The notes under the pieces: model-generated
Seen by the model: the letters and a program-made list of their open reading frames with translations, nothing else
What the model was told of the DNA's origin: nothing
Database searches by the model: none
Program-made: the position numbers and the translations under genes
In this document: piece by piece, positions 47,420 through 58,739 of the stretch
Layout of the letters: every line of letters begins with the position of its first letter
Numbering within the stretch: position 1 is the first letter of the stretch
Origin: Spirometra erinaceieuropaei
Lineage: Eukaryota; Platyhelminthes; Cestoda; Diphyllobothriidea; Diphyllobothriidae
Assembly (NCBI GenBank): GCA_902702965.1
Contig: CACRXP010000037.1
Location: forward strand, 231,309 to 295,308
DNA length: 64,000 nucleotides
Direction of reading: 5' to 3'

Positions 47420-47650
47420 AACGGGTAAGGACCGATGAACAATCATAACGTCAAATACGACACAGCGGCGAACTCGAGCGCAGCCAATAATTATATATGG
47501 CCGTCTGCTAACTGCGTCCTATAAGCATTCAGCCCCTTGTGCTTCCATTAGTCCTTTCTGCGAGTGTCTCTGAAGGCTGATTCAATCGAGAATCCCAAGC
47601 CCCAGGCCAGCAAACCTCTCGTTTAACTGATCGTATCTTCTCCTTCTGAC
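47420..47650 (+). mobile_element. Decayed Penelope-like element 3' end
   Basis: The stretch from AATCATAACGTC through GGCCGTCTGCT, GTCCTTTCTGCGAGTGTCTCTGA, GATTCAATCGAGAATCC, CCCCAGGCCAGCAAA and ATCGTATCTTCTCCTTCTGA parallels 12740-12915 block by block. The hammerhead core is broken here (CTGAAGG in place of CTGATGA, CAAGC in place of GAAAC). It is an old solo tail lying just downstream of exon f, within the f-g intron. Confidence 0.55.
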
Positions 47651-47749
47651 CAGTCCATGTATAACTCTTTTACCTGTAAGGATATAATTGTGCTCTTATC
47701 ACCCCCGAGGCATTTGAATAAACAGCTCGGAAATTGCAAGTGAACTGAC

Positions 47750-48150
47750 CATTCGACATTCCGGTGGCCATCTTTGGGTTGGTGGATCTGTCTAAGGTTG
47801 CGGCTGAAATGAAAACGTTCTCATTTTTGCTAGGGCATAAATCAGCTTCGGATTCATCTGTCGAATTGATTATGCGTCCTCCGGCCGTCTCGTAGAGAGT
47901 CAACCGATGGCCACCCGAGATGACAGCACAAATAATTGGTTTCAGTACATCATGTACCCTGCTCGGCGGTATTCCTTCCCCACCTTTCGACGTGTTCGGT
48001 TGAATAGCACAGGGGAAACTGAAGGGAAAGAGGTAGTTGATAGGCTCAAAAACGTCCGACTTTTCTAACTGAGCTTCTCCAATCCTCGGAGATTCGATTT
48101 CCCAGACTTTGATAGCCGCACCACCTGTTGAGCATAACGTTTCAACAAAA
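47750..48150 (-). CDS. WD-repeat gene exon f
   Basis: Acceptor candidates are TTCCGCAG|T (48150, phase 2), AAAAAG|T (48165, phase 2) and GTCAG|TCA (48161, phase 0). The exon encodes AAIKVWEIES, an inserted linker, KPIICAVISGGHRLTLYE and KMATGMSNG. The donor AATG|GTCAGT (phase 1) is chosen because exon g then completes the Gly codon and continues NIYMWD, as the family predicts. Confidence 0.78.
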
Positions 48151-48169
48151 CTGCGGAATGACTGACTTT

Positions 48170-49500
48170 TTAGCAAGAAAATATTAAATGTCTAATAGGT
48201 CAGACGCAAGAACTTTTGAGGATCTATCAATGCAAAATCCCTATGCACTGCTAGACAGAAAGTTTGCATTACAGTTATAAAAAGACAGGGAAATCATGAG
48301 TGAATGAAGGGAAGGTAATCCAAACTGAACCAAACCCAGTGAAATTTAGAACACTAAATTGAACATACTGTAAATTGCAAATACTTTCATGCAGGCGCTT
48401 TTAAGGAAGCTCACGAGGGACATCCTTTCACATCAATTCGATAAATTCAGTCTATCGAAAACGCAAGCTATGATTTTGATATGAAGGTGGAAAGGGGCGA
48501 AAAACAGTACTCTATGAAATTTAATGCGGGAGCCACACAACAAGGCTGAATGCCCTTGGGTATAATTTAGCGAACGGAATGAGTGCAGTGACAGTTTTTC
48601 GTTTACTCCGTCTTATTCAGCTGTCCTAGGACGATGGCCAGAATGCAGGTTGACAACTATAGCCCGGCTTTCTCAGGTGTTACCAATGAATGCAGCGATG
48701 GTTAAGAACAAAAAGACAATATTTGCATAAAATGTTTCAAGGGTATCATTATGCGTGCTTTTCCAAAAGTCCCAGACCATAACTCTGAGTCCAAGTAATT
48801 GTCCGCAGTTCGTCCTAGGACAAGTGTGAAAATGACGCTTAAATGCGACTTTGAGTATTCGCTATCATATTCAACACTGCATATGTAAGTCCCTGGCTCT
48901 TGTTCAAGATTGTCCGACTCAAAGAGCTATTAAAACCAAATTTAAAATTCCTGGTGTAACGGTGTGATATTGTCGGCGATACCTTAGCCGAGATGCTGAC
49001 CCATCGGACCCTTAAATCTCAGTGCAATTGGTCACTGTGCAATTTCGCCCAACGCTCCATTCACTTGAGTTGTCAAGTTGGTTTCCCACCAGATAGGATT
49101 CAGAGTATGTGGAGTGACACAGAAATGACCTTGACTGACTTACCCTTATTGTGGGGAGGAAATGGACATTGCCATTCTTAGACCTCCGGGTAAATAGTTA
49201 CTGTAACTGGTTTCAAATTTCGGATACGGCAGCACCTGCGTTTAACGTACCACTAGCTATTGACAGCGAACCAATCGGAAATGACCATTCCATTGTCCCA
49301 TTGTGGTCTAAATCTTTAAATATGGCCGGGGCTTTAAAAAGTCAAATCAGTCAGTTTGTGATAGCCTCGAAACCCCTCACGACTCGAAAATCAGAATATG
49401 GGGTATTCCTACCCAGGGACACACATTTTTGTGACCCGGAGACCTGGGCAGTTTGACAAATGAAAGTCAGCTCCCCCTAACCTTCCTCCGAGTAATATAG
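48170..49500. other. Intron of the WD-repeat gene, nothing recognised
   Basis: Sequence between exons e and f. ORFs of up to about 100 codons at 49.0-49.5 kb have no motif. Confidence 0.45.
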
Positions 49501-49528
49501 ACGGTAAACAGCAAGAATAGACATTGGT

Positions 49529-50882
49529 ATGCAGATGCGGAAACCAGCCGATAAGTTTAGTGTACATACCGTGCTGAAGCACATTCAAATTCGAAAGGGA
49601 AGTCAAACTGCAATGATACCTTGGAGTGTGTCTGCTGAAACGATGTTTCTGCGAGGACATCTTTACGATTACTTGCGGGCATGGCACAGAAATATTACCT
49701 ACATCAAGTATCGGCAAAATAAACTCAGAGAACTCTTTGCATAAGACCTTCAGCCACAACAAGCAGCCGAAGAAGCTTAGGCAAACTGAAGGCAGTAGAC
49801 TACGGGAAAGTAAAAAGCATGCAAAACTCTCAGGACGCTATCATCACCCTTTTGTCAATATTTCCCACCAGTCAACATAATACTCATATGACTGAAGTTG
49901 GTCTCCTCATCTGCATCACATTTCAGCCCCGGTTTTCCCTTATTGGACACTTTTGTACATGTCAGGAAAGGGACCGCGGCCACCAGTGAAGGAGATATCG
50001 TATAAACTTTTCTGCTCCGTCAATGAGCATTTCTACCACAAATCGACTTGATTAGACACCAAAAAGTCCACCACACTTCAACCGGGGAACTGGCAACCTG
50101 TGTTCAATGAACAAATGGCCATCCACCCTCTGTGTTCACACTGTTTGCGCATATTCGACGGAAGGGTGGACTTATTTCACCATATAGGCATGCACGGCAA
50201 CGAAAAGTGAAATATCATCCACAGCTTATGTGCATACCATCTCCTAACTTGCAGAAACAGCAAAATCCTTCTGGTTGTATAGGCACAAATTTGAGTCGTC
50301 GTATCCTAATGCATTAGCCCAGGGCGAACAGCATCGAATATTCGTGTGTGCATGCATTCATGTCTGGGCTCGGCATACGACAGGGCCATCTGCGTCATGC
50401 TAGTCAATTCTACCATTCTAAATTCCAGTCAGCCGGCAGGCCTGGACAGGTCACTGGTGCAGGGGGTACGGAAGAGACAACGAAACCATTACTGGGATAT
50501 CCCTTCCCGTGGCCGTTCAATGTATTCTCTCCTATAACCAACCGGAAACGCTTGAGTCACCACAGCGAGTTAAAAATCTCGCCGCAGAAGCTTGCCAGTT
50601 GAAGATAACCAGAGTCTTCTTTGTAAAGACTGTCGGACTGAAATTATGCCTACCAATGCAATCATTGCGGAGTCTCTTTTTGAATGGAGAGCCCATGTAT
50701 GTCGGCTGTTAGACGACGACTTTATGTCAGACATTGCGCCAAATCTCACTTCAACTCAACAGGTCAGTGAGACGTGGAATATGCAGGAGGGAGTGAGGTC
50801 GTTCCATTCCAAGTCAGGAGATGATTTCCTCCCTTCATGCCTTCATGTTCGCCTTAAATCTCATACGAAGCGCAAACAGTAG
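49529..50882 (+). pseudogene. Possible decayed coding element, unidentified
   Basis: The stretch is less AT-rich than its surroundings and carries a chain of plus-strand ORFs in changing frames. Among these are a Cys/His-containing piece (LCKDCRTEIMPTNAI then WRAHVCRLLDDDF) at 50.59-50.88 kb and a basic piece (FAHIRRKGGLISPYRHARQR) at 50.13 kb. The changing frames suggest a broken mobile-element ORF antisense within an intron of the WD-repeat gene. No family was identified. Confidence 0.25.
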
Positions 50883-51679
50883 TCAAACGCACTGTCGCCA
50901 GAGGGCGAAGTACTTGTCCTTCCCTTAAAACGGTCAGACAAAAAGAGACAATTTTTCATGTGGACTTTACGGCACCACTACGTATTATTGAGGACATGAC
51001 CGTCAGAAAAAGGAACCAAACGAGTGTGCGACACATGGAGACGGGTCATTTACTCTTCCCCATCACCACCACCACCACCTACACCACAAAAAGTAGCGTT
51101 ATCTTATCCACTGTGTTGTTGTCGGTAAACGAAGTGGGGATAGTTCAAAAATTCAGATGTTCATTTAATCTTCCATATATCTGCGGTGCCTCATTCGCTT
51201 CTCGTTTCTGAATTGCCTGCTACCAAAACTGTTGGTCGGCAAGTTGAAAATGCACGATGAATATTCAACAAATCGGTTGCATGCGCTGAAATCTTATGTC
51301 AAGGGAAACGCTTCAGAGTCTCGAGTAGTGCGAAATACCGATTTATGATGAATGATTCACAACAGGTCAATTTTAACGAATCTGATTGTATTACTTACAT
51401 CTCAATGGTCTGTTTGTTATTTATCGAAATTCTTGCGGAGAGATGTTTATGAATACATCGAAATCATTCGTCCCGATAATACCGCACTCTCTTGAGTCGT
51501 TCCCTGACGCGTCATACGTTGCTGCTCTTCGGGTATGAACACTGAAGGGATACGTATTTGCTTTGCATATCCGGTTCATTGTGCTTCGCAGTTTTGTGGC
51601 CACATATTGGGCTATTAGCGAAGTGTAGTTTAGAATCATGTAATTAAGCTGACATCGCTGTAGGTTTGCGATGGCATAC

Positions 51680-51774
51680 CTCGCCGCTTCGGTCATGATG
51701 CCAGTATCCGAAGAGATCACCTTCATGCGATTATTGCCCGTCCGATAATTCGGACCGTTGGGTTTACCGCTCAT
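51680..51774 (-). CDS. WD-repeat gene exon e (3' boundary uncertain)
   Basis: A TTTTAATATTACAAG|ATG acceptor in phase 0 follows exon d, and the frame stays open for 117 codons. A GCGAG|GTATGC donor at 51680 gives phase 2, fitting two possible starts of exon f. The open frame beyond it (LNYMILNYTSLIAQY) resembles the strand expected next in the family, so the exon may instead run to about 51604 with a weak donor, joining an alternative phase 0 start of exon f at 48161. Confidence 0.5.
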
Positions 51775-51789
51775 CTTGTAATATTAAAA

Positions 51790-53790
51790 TACAGACGCCA
51801 AACTTTTCGTTAATTTATGGGTTAAAGAAGACTGGCCATTAGATTTATTGCACTGTTTCCTTTGGCTTTGTAAAAGTTGCTCGTATGTCCCCGTCCTTCG
51901 TCACAAGGTTAGCAAATAACTATAGTTTTGTACACCAAACAGTGTCATATTTCGGATATATGGTTTTTGTCGGTGGTTCAATGTATACCGCTTGTTTTTG
52001 AACACCAATTTCCGTTAAAGTTATCGGCACATCAATTTCATGCGGCGCACTTAACTTATTCTGCTATATGTTTAATAGCGTTTCCGATTACTTAACCAAA
52101 TGTGCCTGAGGTTTGCGGGAAATGTTTCATTGCGTTTGATGTCTAAAGTACACAAATAGATTTCATTAAACATCGCAACTTCGTCAGCCGTGTTATGCAG
52201 CAGAATAAATATCAAAACGGGCGTAGACGCGTCCTTTAACCCCCTTTTTTCAACAACTACCCTCCATGTAGTTCCACAGTTTCATCTAGCCGCATAGTGA
52301 CAAAACTAATGTAGTCGTCTTAGCTGTCAAGCTCGGTCACATCCTTCATTCCCTACCAGCATTTTAATCATTAGCAATAAACTTAGATGGGCAGTTAGTT
52401 GTGACATACCCGTGGAGATCTTAGTTTGGTCAGATTATGTTTTCTTGATTGTTTTCTCACCCTTCTATCATGAATTCTACTTTACGCAAACATATATTAT
52501 ATATAAACTCTTTAGATTCGTTCCTGCATACCAGTTAGGAGATTTTCAAAAGTTGCATCAAACGCCATTGAATAGATATGTTGCTCCCAGTTAGAGGTCG
52601 TGGGATCTTCAACGACCTAAAAAGTCACAGTCAGTGGGTAGCATGTCTTTTACGCGAGGAGATATTTATAAATAGCTAATGTTCAATCAATAACAAAATA
52701 ATATCACACTTATTTATAACTGAAAGACCTAAAATTTTCCCAAGACAGCGTCCCAGGATGGGTTCCACAGTCGGAGGTTTGTCGTATTCCCCTTCCAAAT
52801 GGGACTCTTTCCGATGACTGTTGTGGTTAACGCATACACACATTACCATAACCGCTACTAGTTTTCAGGTTCCGACTGCCGCATGGCCCGCCACTTTGTT
52901 TGCCCAAAATATTATTTTCGTTGCCACTGGAATAAAAGTGGGAGCCTTTTCCAGGGACCGGTAGCAGTTGGGGGTAATTAAGGTCGCTTTGCACATTCGT
53001 TTCGTCTCGCGCACAACTGACAGTGAAACTGACGTACACTTTCTTAAGGCGGCTCCGCTCACTCCGAACTTTAATGATTACAAGGTGCTTCAACCTCGGT
53101 CTTTCTCAGTTGTGGTCTGGAAGGTTACAAGCTGACGGAATAAGTGTCTCCCCAACATGGAGAGGTGGACCGCAGTGGCTCCCTAATGTTACGTTTATGG
53201 CATCTTTCACTTCCGCACTATCATAGCGCGTGCGTGACAGGCTTTTAAATTGAGACTTCATGTCATGCTAACCATTGTATTCATCTGACCGACGATTGGG
53301 TCAACTCGGATAATCCATTTGTGTACTGTGGAGAGAAGAACAAGTGAGCGTACGAATTAGATGTCATACGGTCAGACATAGGGCCGTTCTCTTTTCGTGC
53401 ACTTGGGGCTTTTGAGTTTTTAGCACATATCTCTAACAGACAGACGTCATTGGGAGTAGCCTCTGTAGAGAACCTACGCCTCGTTCAGAAAAGGAGAGAT
53501 TGGAAGCAATGCCTTATCAGCGAAATTCCCTAGCAAGGGCCACATCAAATGAACTTCCTATTGTTTTCTGTGTTCGCAAAAAAATGAGCTTACAGGCAAT
53601 TGTTTTCAGTCATTATTCGGCAGGTTATGTACCGTAAGTCTCTAGTTAAAAACGTAGCAACCTGTGCCGTCAGCTGGGTTTTGATAGCTCTGTCGGATTT
53701 CTGAATGATCACAAGAGCCGACCATTTGACTGCCCTCATCCTCCGCGAATTTTTTATCTTCTCTGTAAAAAGATCCTTACGATAGGCGAT
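51790..53790. other. Intron of the WD-repeat gene, nothing recognised
   Basis: Sequence between exons d and e without any identified element. Confidence 0.45.
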
Positions 53791-53799
53791 ATGTGTCCC

Positions 53800-53814
53800 A
53801 TGATGATGATGATG

Positions 53815-53854
<40 letters not shown>
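53800..53854 (+). repeat. ATG/AAT trinucleotide microsatellite
   Basis: About five ATG units run directly into about thirteen perfect ATA (AAT) units. It makes poly-Ile or poly-Met/poly-Tyr frames that should not be called as proteins. Confidence 0.95.
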
Positions 53855-54424
53855 ATGTCAATAGCTTTCGTATTCCAGTGTTCCATGGAGAAGACGAGAC
53901 CTGTTCTCTATTGGCATGGATAACAACCAGGCAGTTACCTTCCAGATCGGAAAATGGCCATGGAGGTTGTATCAAAGGCCGAAATGACAAATATAGTGGA
54001 TGCTGAGCAAACGCCCGCTTAAGGCTTATTCTGTGTTCTCTTGAGAGCGCTTGTGACTGAACACCTATACCATACGCCTAAACACAGGACACAGGGTCCA
54101 CGGACGAGGTAAGACCGTGTTTCTGACTGTCACGACAGCAAACCGGCCTTGGCATCATGCACAAGTAGCTGAAGTGGCACATGGGGAGGAAATTTTAATT
54201 ATCCCAAAATAAAGACAAAGTCCTTAAAAACTTAGCTTGGCTGGATTTCTATTCGTTCAACTAAATCCTCGGAAATTTTTATTTACGGCCTGGATGAGGT
54301 GAAGATTTGCACTGGCCTGTCCTGTCTGCAAAACGGAAATGGGAACTTCCGTTTCGCCCTGAAGCTCCAAGTTTAGAGTCGGTCCGAACTCTTATGAATA
54401 AATGACATTTCTAGCAAAACATAC

Positions 54425-54686
54425 CTGGACGCACTCGCGGAGCTCCACGTTCCACACCCGAAAGGTGCGAGACGTCGAAAGGCTGACGAGATGACGAGTC
54501 GGTTCGTGATAGGCCAGGGCGCAAATAGCAAACAGATTGCCTTTCAGTGCACCTATTGGACGGCTAAGTAGGAGAGGGTGCCACAGTCTTATGAGTCGAT
54601 CTCGTCCTCCCGTGGCTATAAGGTTTAAGCTTGAGCAGAAGGCGAATGTCGTTACTCCTTTTGGGATAGTGGCGCATTGTGTGCCC
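54425..54686 (-). CDS. WD-repeat gene exon d (most diagnostic)
   Basis: Acceptor CATAAAG|G (phase 2) and donor CCAG|GTATGT (phase 0), 262 nt. It encodes KGVTTFAFCSSLNLIATGG, RDRLIRLWHPLLLSRPIG and RTFRVWNVELRECVQ. Two complete WD-repeat ends (RLWHP, RVWNV) with a GG-RDR turn make this the strongest family evidence in the window. Confidence 0.88.
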
Positions 54687-55602
54687 CTTTATGTAAGGAA
54701 ATGATGTAGTTTACGATCGAGGCAGAATTTTGTTTTTCTTTTATAAGCATGGATTATATGGGAATAGACAAAAAATGACTCGTGTAGACGAGACAAGCAA
54801 GTTACTACTGTGGAGCCCACCCAACTATCTCACTTTCTGTTATTTTTTGGGCTTGGAGCCCCAGTGGTTGCCTACACTTGAGGTATTAGGTTGTAAAGCT
54901 TATGTTATGATCTCCGCTTTCTTGACCTGTATGGCGATTAAACGGACGCAGTTTCTCTCCTGGACACTGAAGCGGACACCAACCATCGAAAAAAACAAAA
55001 ACTGCAGTAGTGCATCGGTGAATTGAATGTGGGCTGAAAATGTCCCCCAATTTTGCTGTTTATCTTCGAAACGAGTCTTGACTGTTGTCATGCAACCTCT
55101 CGTATGTCACTCGCATTTTTAATTAAGCGACTGCTCCTTGGTTGACTTTTAAAATATGAATTCCTGCGGAATTATAATCTTGAATCCAAGGAGTCGTATT
55201 GAAGCCCTCTTTCTTGAATCGGAACTCACAGTGCACAATTCCCTACAGTAACTTTTCAGTGACCATCCATTTTTTGTTAAGTATGAATCGCAGTCATAAA
55301 TAGACTTAATCCTTGATGTGTGACAGAAAAGCTCCATCTAAGGTAAATTTTTGACTCCTTGTTTATTATTACGGTGAAAGTATGCTGAAAACGACTGGTT
55401 TAGAAGGAGGAACATATGGTGAAGTTGGTAGCCCTGTCGACTCCCGGAAAGTGGATTTCTAGCCGAACAACTTAACAAGTGTGCACCTAAGTTCAGTAAA
55501 AGTTACCTACTAAAACGAAAACCTTTAACTAAACAAAGTATTGTGAATTGGAGGACTGGTTGGTCCAAAGACACCAAAGTAGGATAGCGCTTGGGAACTT
55601 AC

Positions 55603-55761
55603 TTGTTGCCGGCCATATTATGGTACTGATCGACCACCAAAGAGCGAACTGAACTTTGTGAGCAGGAACACACCGCCGCGTACTGAGGTAGATAGAGGAC
55701 CTGTAGGACTTCCATGTCATGCACTTTCCTCTTGAAATACATGCTGCAATAAGTAAATCCA
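55603..55761 (-). CDS. WD-repeat gene exon c
   Basis: Acceptor ATATTCAG|T (phase 2) and donor AACAA|GTAAGT (phase 2), 159 nt. The peptide MEVLQVLYLPQYAAVCSCS followed by SLVV is the family's repeat strand (a YxPxxxxxVSCSxxxxSLVV-type pattern). It continues directly into the KGVTTFAF block of exon d. Confidence 0.78.
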
Positions 55762-56049
55762 CTGAATATATTCAGTTTACTCTGCAGCTGGACGCCATTC
55801 AGTCGTCTTTTGTGCATAAATCTACGACAAATGTATGAGACGAGTTAATAATTCGAGCCAAATGTTGTGGTCCCTGGACTTCGTCGGTCCCTTGTTTGCG
55901 TTTCCCGCTGTCTGTCTTTGCGTTTACAGCACATCGCTCCACTCTCTTTTTGTGACTTCAGCCTTTGATTGCCCCATAAATGTCTACTTCTGGTGTTTTA
56001 ATGAATTATTCCCTTCTGCACCAACTAAGGATCACTGAACTTCTATGTG

Positions 56050-56690
56050 CAGGCACAAAAGCAAGCGCAATGTCTTAAATTCCCCTTAGCCCTAAGTGGT
56101 CTGAAACAAAAATAAGGTAAAATACCGATCGCATAAAACTTTTTAGTCCCGGAAGCTTTGCCCCATTATTATAAAGTCGTTAAATATGATTTACTTCGAT
56201 TTTGGTTATTCGGACGTGAAATGTCAAACTTGTTTTCTGGCTTTGTAGATGTGCAAATCTGTGCAAAGGGCTAGAACCATCATAAACCCGCCAGAGGGAT
56301 TGCACAGACAAATGGTACACAGAAGGAGAGAGGGTAGGGTAGGTCCGGTGTTAAGGTTCCTTTGGACTAAAAACTAGACACGCCTTTGAACTATCACAGC
56401 AAGCTGTCTGACATCGCTTGGCAGTTTGTCAAACGACAGATAAATCTGATTTTTTCTTGAGTGAACGTTTAACTGAAATGACCCCTTCCCTAGATGATCT
56501 TTTTGGGAACTCCAGCAGAGAGATACAAATTCCCATTTTTGGAAAGTGTTCAAAATGGCGTTAGAAACTAATACCTGTGTCGTATGCTCATATACGACTG
56601 CTGACGCTGCTTCTTCTCCCATCCCCAATTTTTTTCTGATTTCGTCACTTTATGGAAATCTGGCCACTGACCACTATAGCATCTTTTGGC
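56050..56690. other. Intron of the WD-repeat gene, nothing recognised
   Basis: Sequence within the b-c intron without recognised repeats. The 84-codon minus-strand ORF at 56374-56628 is motif-free and lacks good splice ends. Confidence 0.4.
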
Positions 56691-56699
56691 AGCTCTAGA

Positions 56700-57055
56700 T
56701 GTGTTGCCGACAGTCATCATTACAACATCTGGCATCCTTGTTCAAGGTCCCGCTGCCTCAAGGCCATTTCCCCTCACAGCTACCGGCTCCAAACTCGCTG
56801 GCCGGCAACCACTTGACCGAATTCTGCTCAGAAACACGTGCATCCAGGCAGTCACGGTTGCCCGACAGTTCGACCATCGTTTTTGACGATGCTCCTCAGC
56901 AGGATGGGAGCATGGATGGAGACTTGCGCGTGAGTCAGGTTAAAGTGATAGTAGACTCGTGCTGCAACTACCGCACTCTCTCTTCCCCCACCTGGGCCCG
57001 GTCTCAAGACAGAGTCAAGAAGGCCAAAGGTAGGAGAGAGCGCAGGCGCCTGGCA
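56700..57055 (-). repeat. SINE-like family A copy, minus strand, with GC-rich flank
   Basis: On the minus strand GACTCTGTCTTGAGACCGGG, GGGAAGAGAGAGTGCGGTAG, CACGAGTCTACTATCAC, ACTCACGCGCAAGTC and GATGGTCGAACTGTCGG follow the family A order between about 57050 and 56860. The GC-rich part from 56.70 to 56.86 kb may belong to the retroelement tail that continues after the SINE. Confidence 0.62.
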
Positions 57056-57250
57056 TCCGCCTCCACTGTCCGCATTGCAATCGCACATCTATTCACCGCA
57101 TGGGTCTATTAGACCACATGCGCGTCCACGAAAACCTGCGGTAGACCACCGCCTGCTGCATCAACCCATCACATCCTCCCCCCACCAGCATATCTCCGCA
57201 CATTAATCTCACCCACCTCAAACACCTAACCGCCATCTTCCACGCAAGTG
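57056..57250 (+). pseudogene. Retroelement C-terminal tail with CPHC zinc finger, plus strand
   Basis: One frame reads RLHCPHCNRT, HRMGLLDHMRVHENLR and then a stop. This is a C2H2-type finger (Cys-x2-Cys then His-x3-His). Tandem fingers of this CPHC...GLxxHMRxH form occur at the C-terminus of LINE ORFs I associate with diphyllobothriid tapeworms. Only one finger remains and the first half of the finger loop is altered. The Pro/Ser/Thr/His-rich stretch after the stop fits the same tail. Confidence 0.6.
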
Positions 57251-57299
57251 GGAAGCATGCGTCTCAGCTCCTTTTTTATGCGGCCCCCGAGCTTCATGT

Positions 57300-58075
57300 G
57301 TGATCGGAGTCCGAGACTGCCACGGTGCGTCGAGCGCCGCGGCTCGGAAGGAAGCCGACTGAGACCCCAACTCAGTCCACGCAGTCCGTTCAAGTGTTAG
57401 TGTTTGCGTGGAGCGGCGGACTGGTGGGCTGAGGGCCAGGCTGAAACGGCTCCTCCAGTGATCTGTGGCACTCTCCTGTATGTGATGATAGTGTGCGTAC
57501 TCTATGAGTAGTGCCTCTCAGTCGATAACTCAGTCGAGGACTGTTTCGTTACCTAACCTTGAAGGGTGATGGCCCAGACTATATGCAGGACCAGGTGTCG
57601 CCCTTCTAGGTCATTGGTCTGTAAACGTGTCCTATGCCAGTGTCAGCAAACCGTGGCCCTCGCAGTCTGGTTTGCGCTGGCAGTTCCGGGGCACCTGGTT
57701 CCCTGCTTGCGCTCCCATTAGGTACACAGGTGATGGGCATGACTGCCCAGTCACCCTGGCCGCTCTGGCCCCTATTGGGATGTTGTTGTCGGGGAAAAAT
57801 CGTGGTCATTTGCTGTGTGGACCAGGGAGTGTGGTGGCACGCCTAGGTGCGGCTCCGGCCGTTCCAGCCAACTGCGCCCTCCCCCCATCTCCGGTCTTCC
57901 TGACTCTGTCTTGACATCGAGTCCAGAAAGGGGGTAGGGAAAAGAGAGTGTAGTAGACGCTGCGCAAGTCTACTACCACTATAAACTGGTTCACGCGCAA
58001 GTCACCGTCCTGCTCTCACTTTGCAGTGGAGCACACGGTAGACAGTGTCGAACTCGACGGTCGAACTACCAGCTG
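57300..58075 (+). repeat. SINE-like family A, longest copy
   Basis: It shares TGCGTGGAGCGGC, AGGCTGAAACGGCTCCT and the whole 3' half (GGTCATTTGCTGTGTGGACC through GACTCTGTCTTGACATCGAG, GAGAGTGTAGTAGACGCTG and AACTGGTTCACGCGCAAGTC) with the other copies. The extra 5' part (57.3-57.8 kb) is the best guide to the full-length element. No protein is encoded. Confidence 0.68.
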
Positions 58076-58139
58076 GCACGAAGACAATCGAGACATGAGC
58101 GCGTGCCACCACACCGGCTCTAATTCAGTTGAGTGAGAG

Positions 58140-58720
58140 TGCCGTTGAAGTCTGAATCTCAGTCCACTAGTCGACCACTCCACACAATCACACACTTGGC
58201 TGACTGCGAGGTCCAAGTTATCCAGTCAGTTGGCCGCCTTCCAAGCCACTGAAATAGGTTCAAGTGCGTCAGATTGCTTATAGCGAGGACTATGTGCTGA
58301 GACCGTCGACCACACTCTCTTTCCACTCCCCAGTAGCAGTTTACCGTCCGAACCGACCAATTCTTTGATGCGGGGACTGGGCCCAATGTCTGACAAAGTT
58401 AGACAGCCTCTCTGCGCGCGCCACATACACGGCCCGGCCCGTCAAATGCACACACTAGGATTATCCACAAGGACGAAACTGTCCGGATATCACACAAGTG
58501 AGAAAGTACCATTAAGGAGGAGACATTTCAGTCGGCTTCTTAATCCACCAGTCGGCCACTCAACACACAAGCATACAACAAATGAAACCTCAATTGGTAA
58601 CTTTCCAAATCACGGTCTCTAGCGCACTGTAGTAGTCTCAAATGCATCATATTGCTTATAATAAGGAATTGCAACGGAAGGAGTCGAAAAGCACACTCCC
58701 CTTTTACGTGAGAGGTGCCG
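58140..58720 (+). repeat. Family B repeat, two adjacent copies
   Basis: Blocks ACTAGTCGACCACTCCACAC, GATTGCTTATAGCGAGGA and ACACTCTCTTTCCACTCCCC in the first part recur as CCAGTCGGCCACTCAACACA, ATATTGCTTATAATAAGGA and GCACACTCCCCTTTTACG in the second. Between them lies CTGACAAAGTTAGACAGCC followed by CGCGCCACATACACGG, as at 9.6 and 9.95 kb. Confidence 0.55.
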
Positions 58721-58739
58721 GTGATGTGGGATTTTGGAT

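Noticed and set aside
53754..54006. Poly-Ile, poly-Tyr and poly-His ORFs on both strands
   Set aside because: They are read from the ATG/AAT microsatellite at 53800-53854.
56699..57112. 137-codon plus-strand ORF
   Set aside because: Runs through a minus-strand SINE copy. The real zinc-finger peptide is in a different frame.
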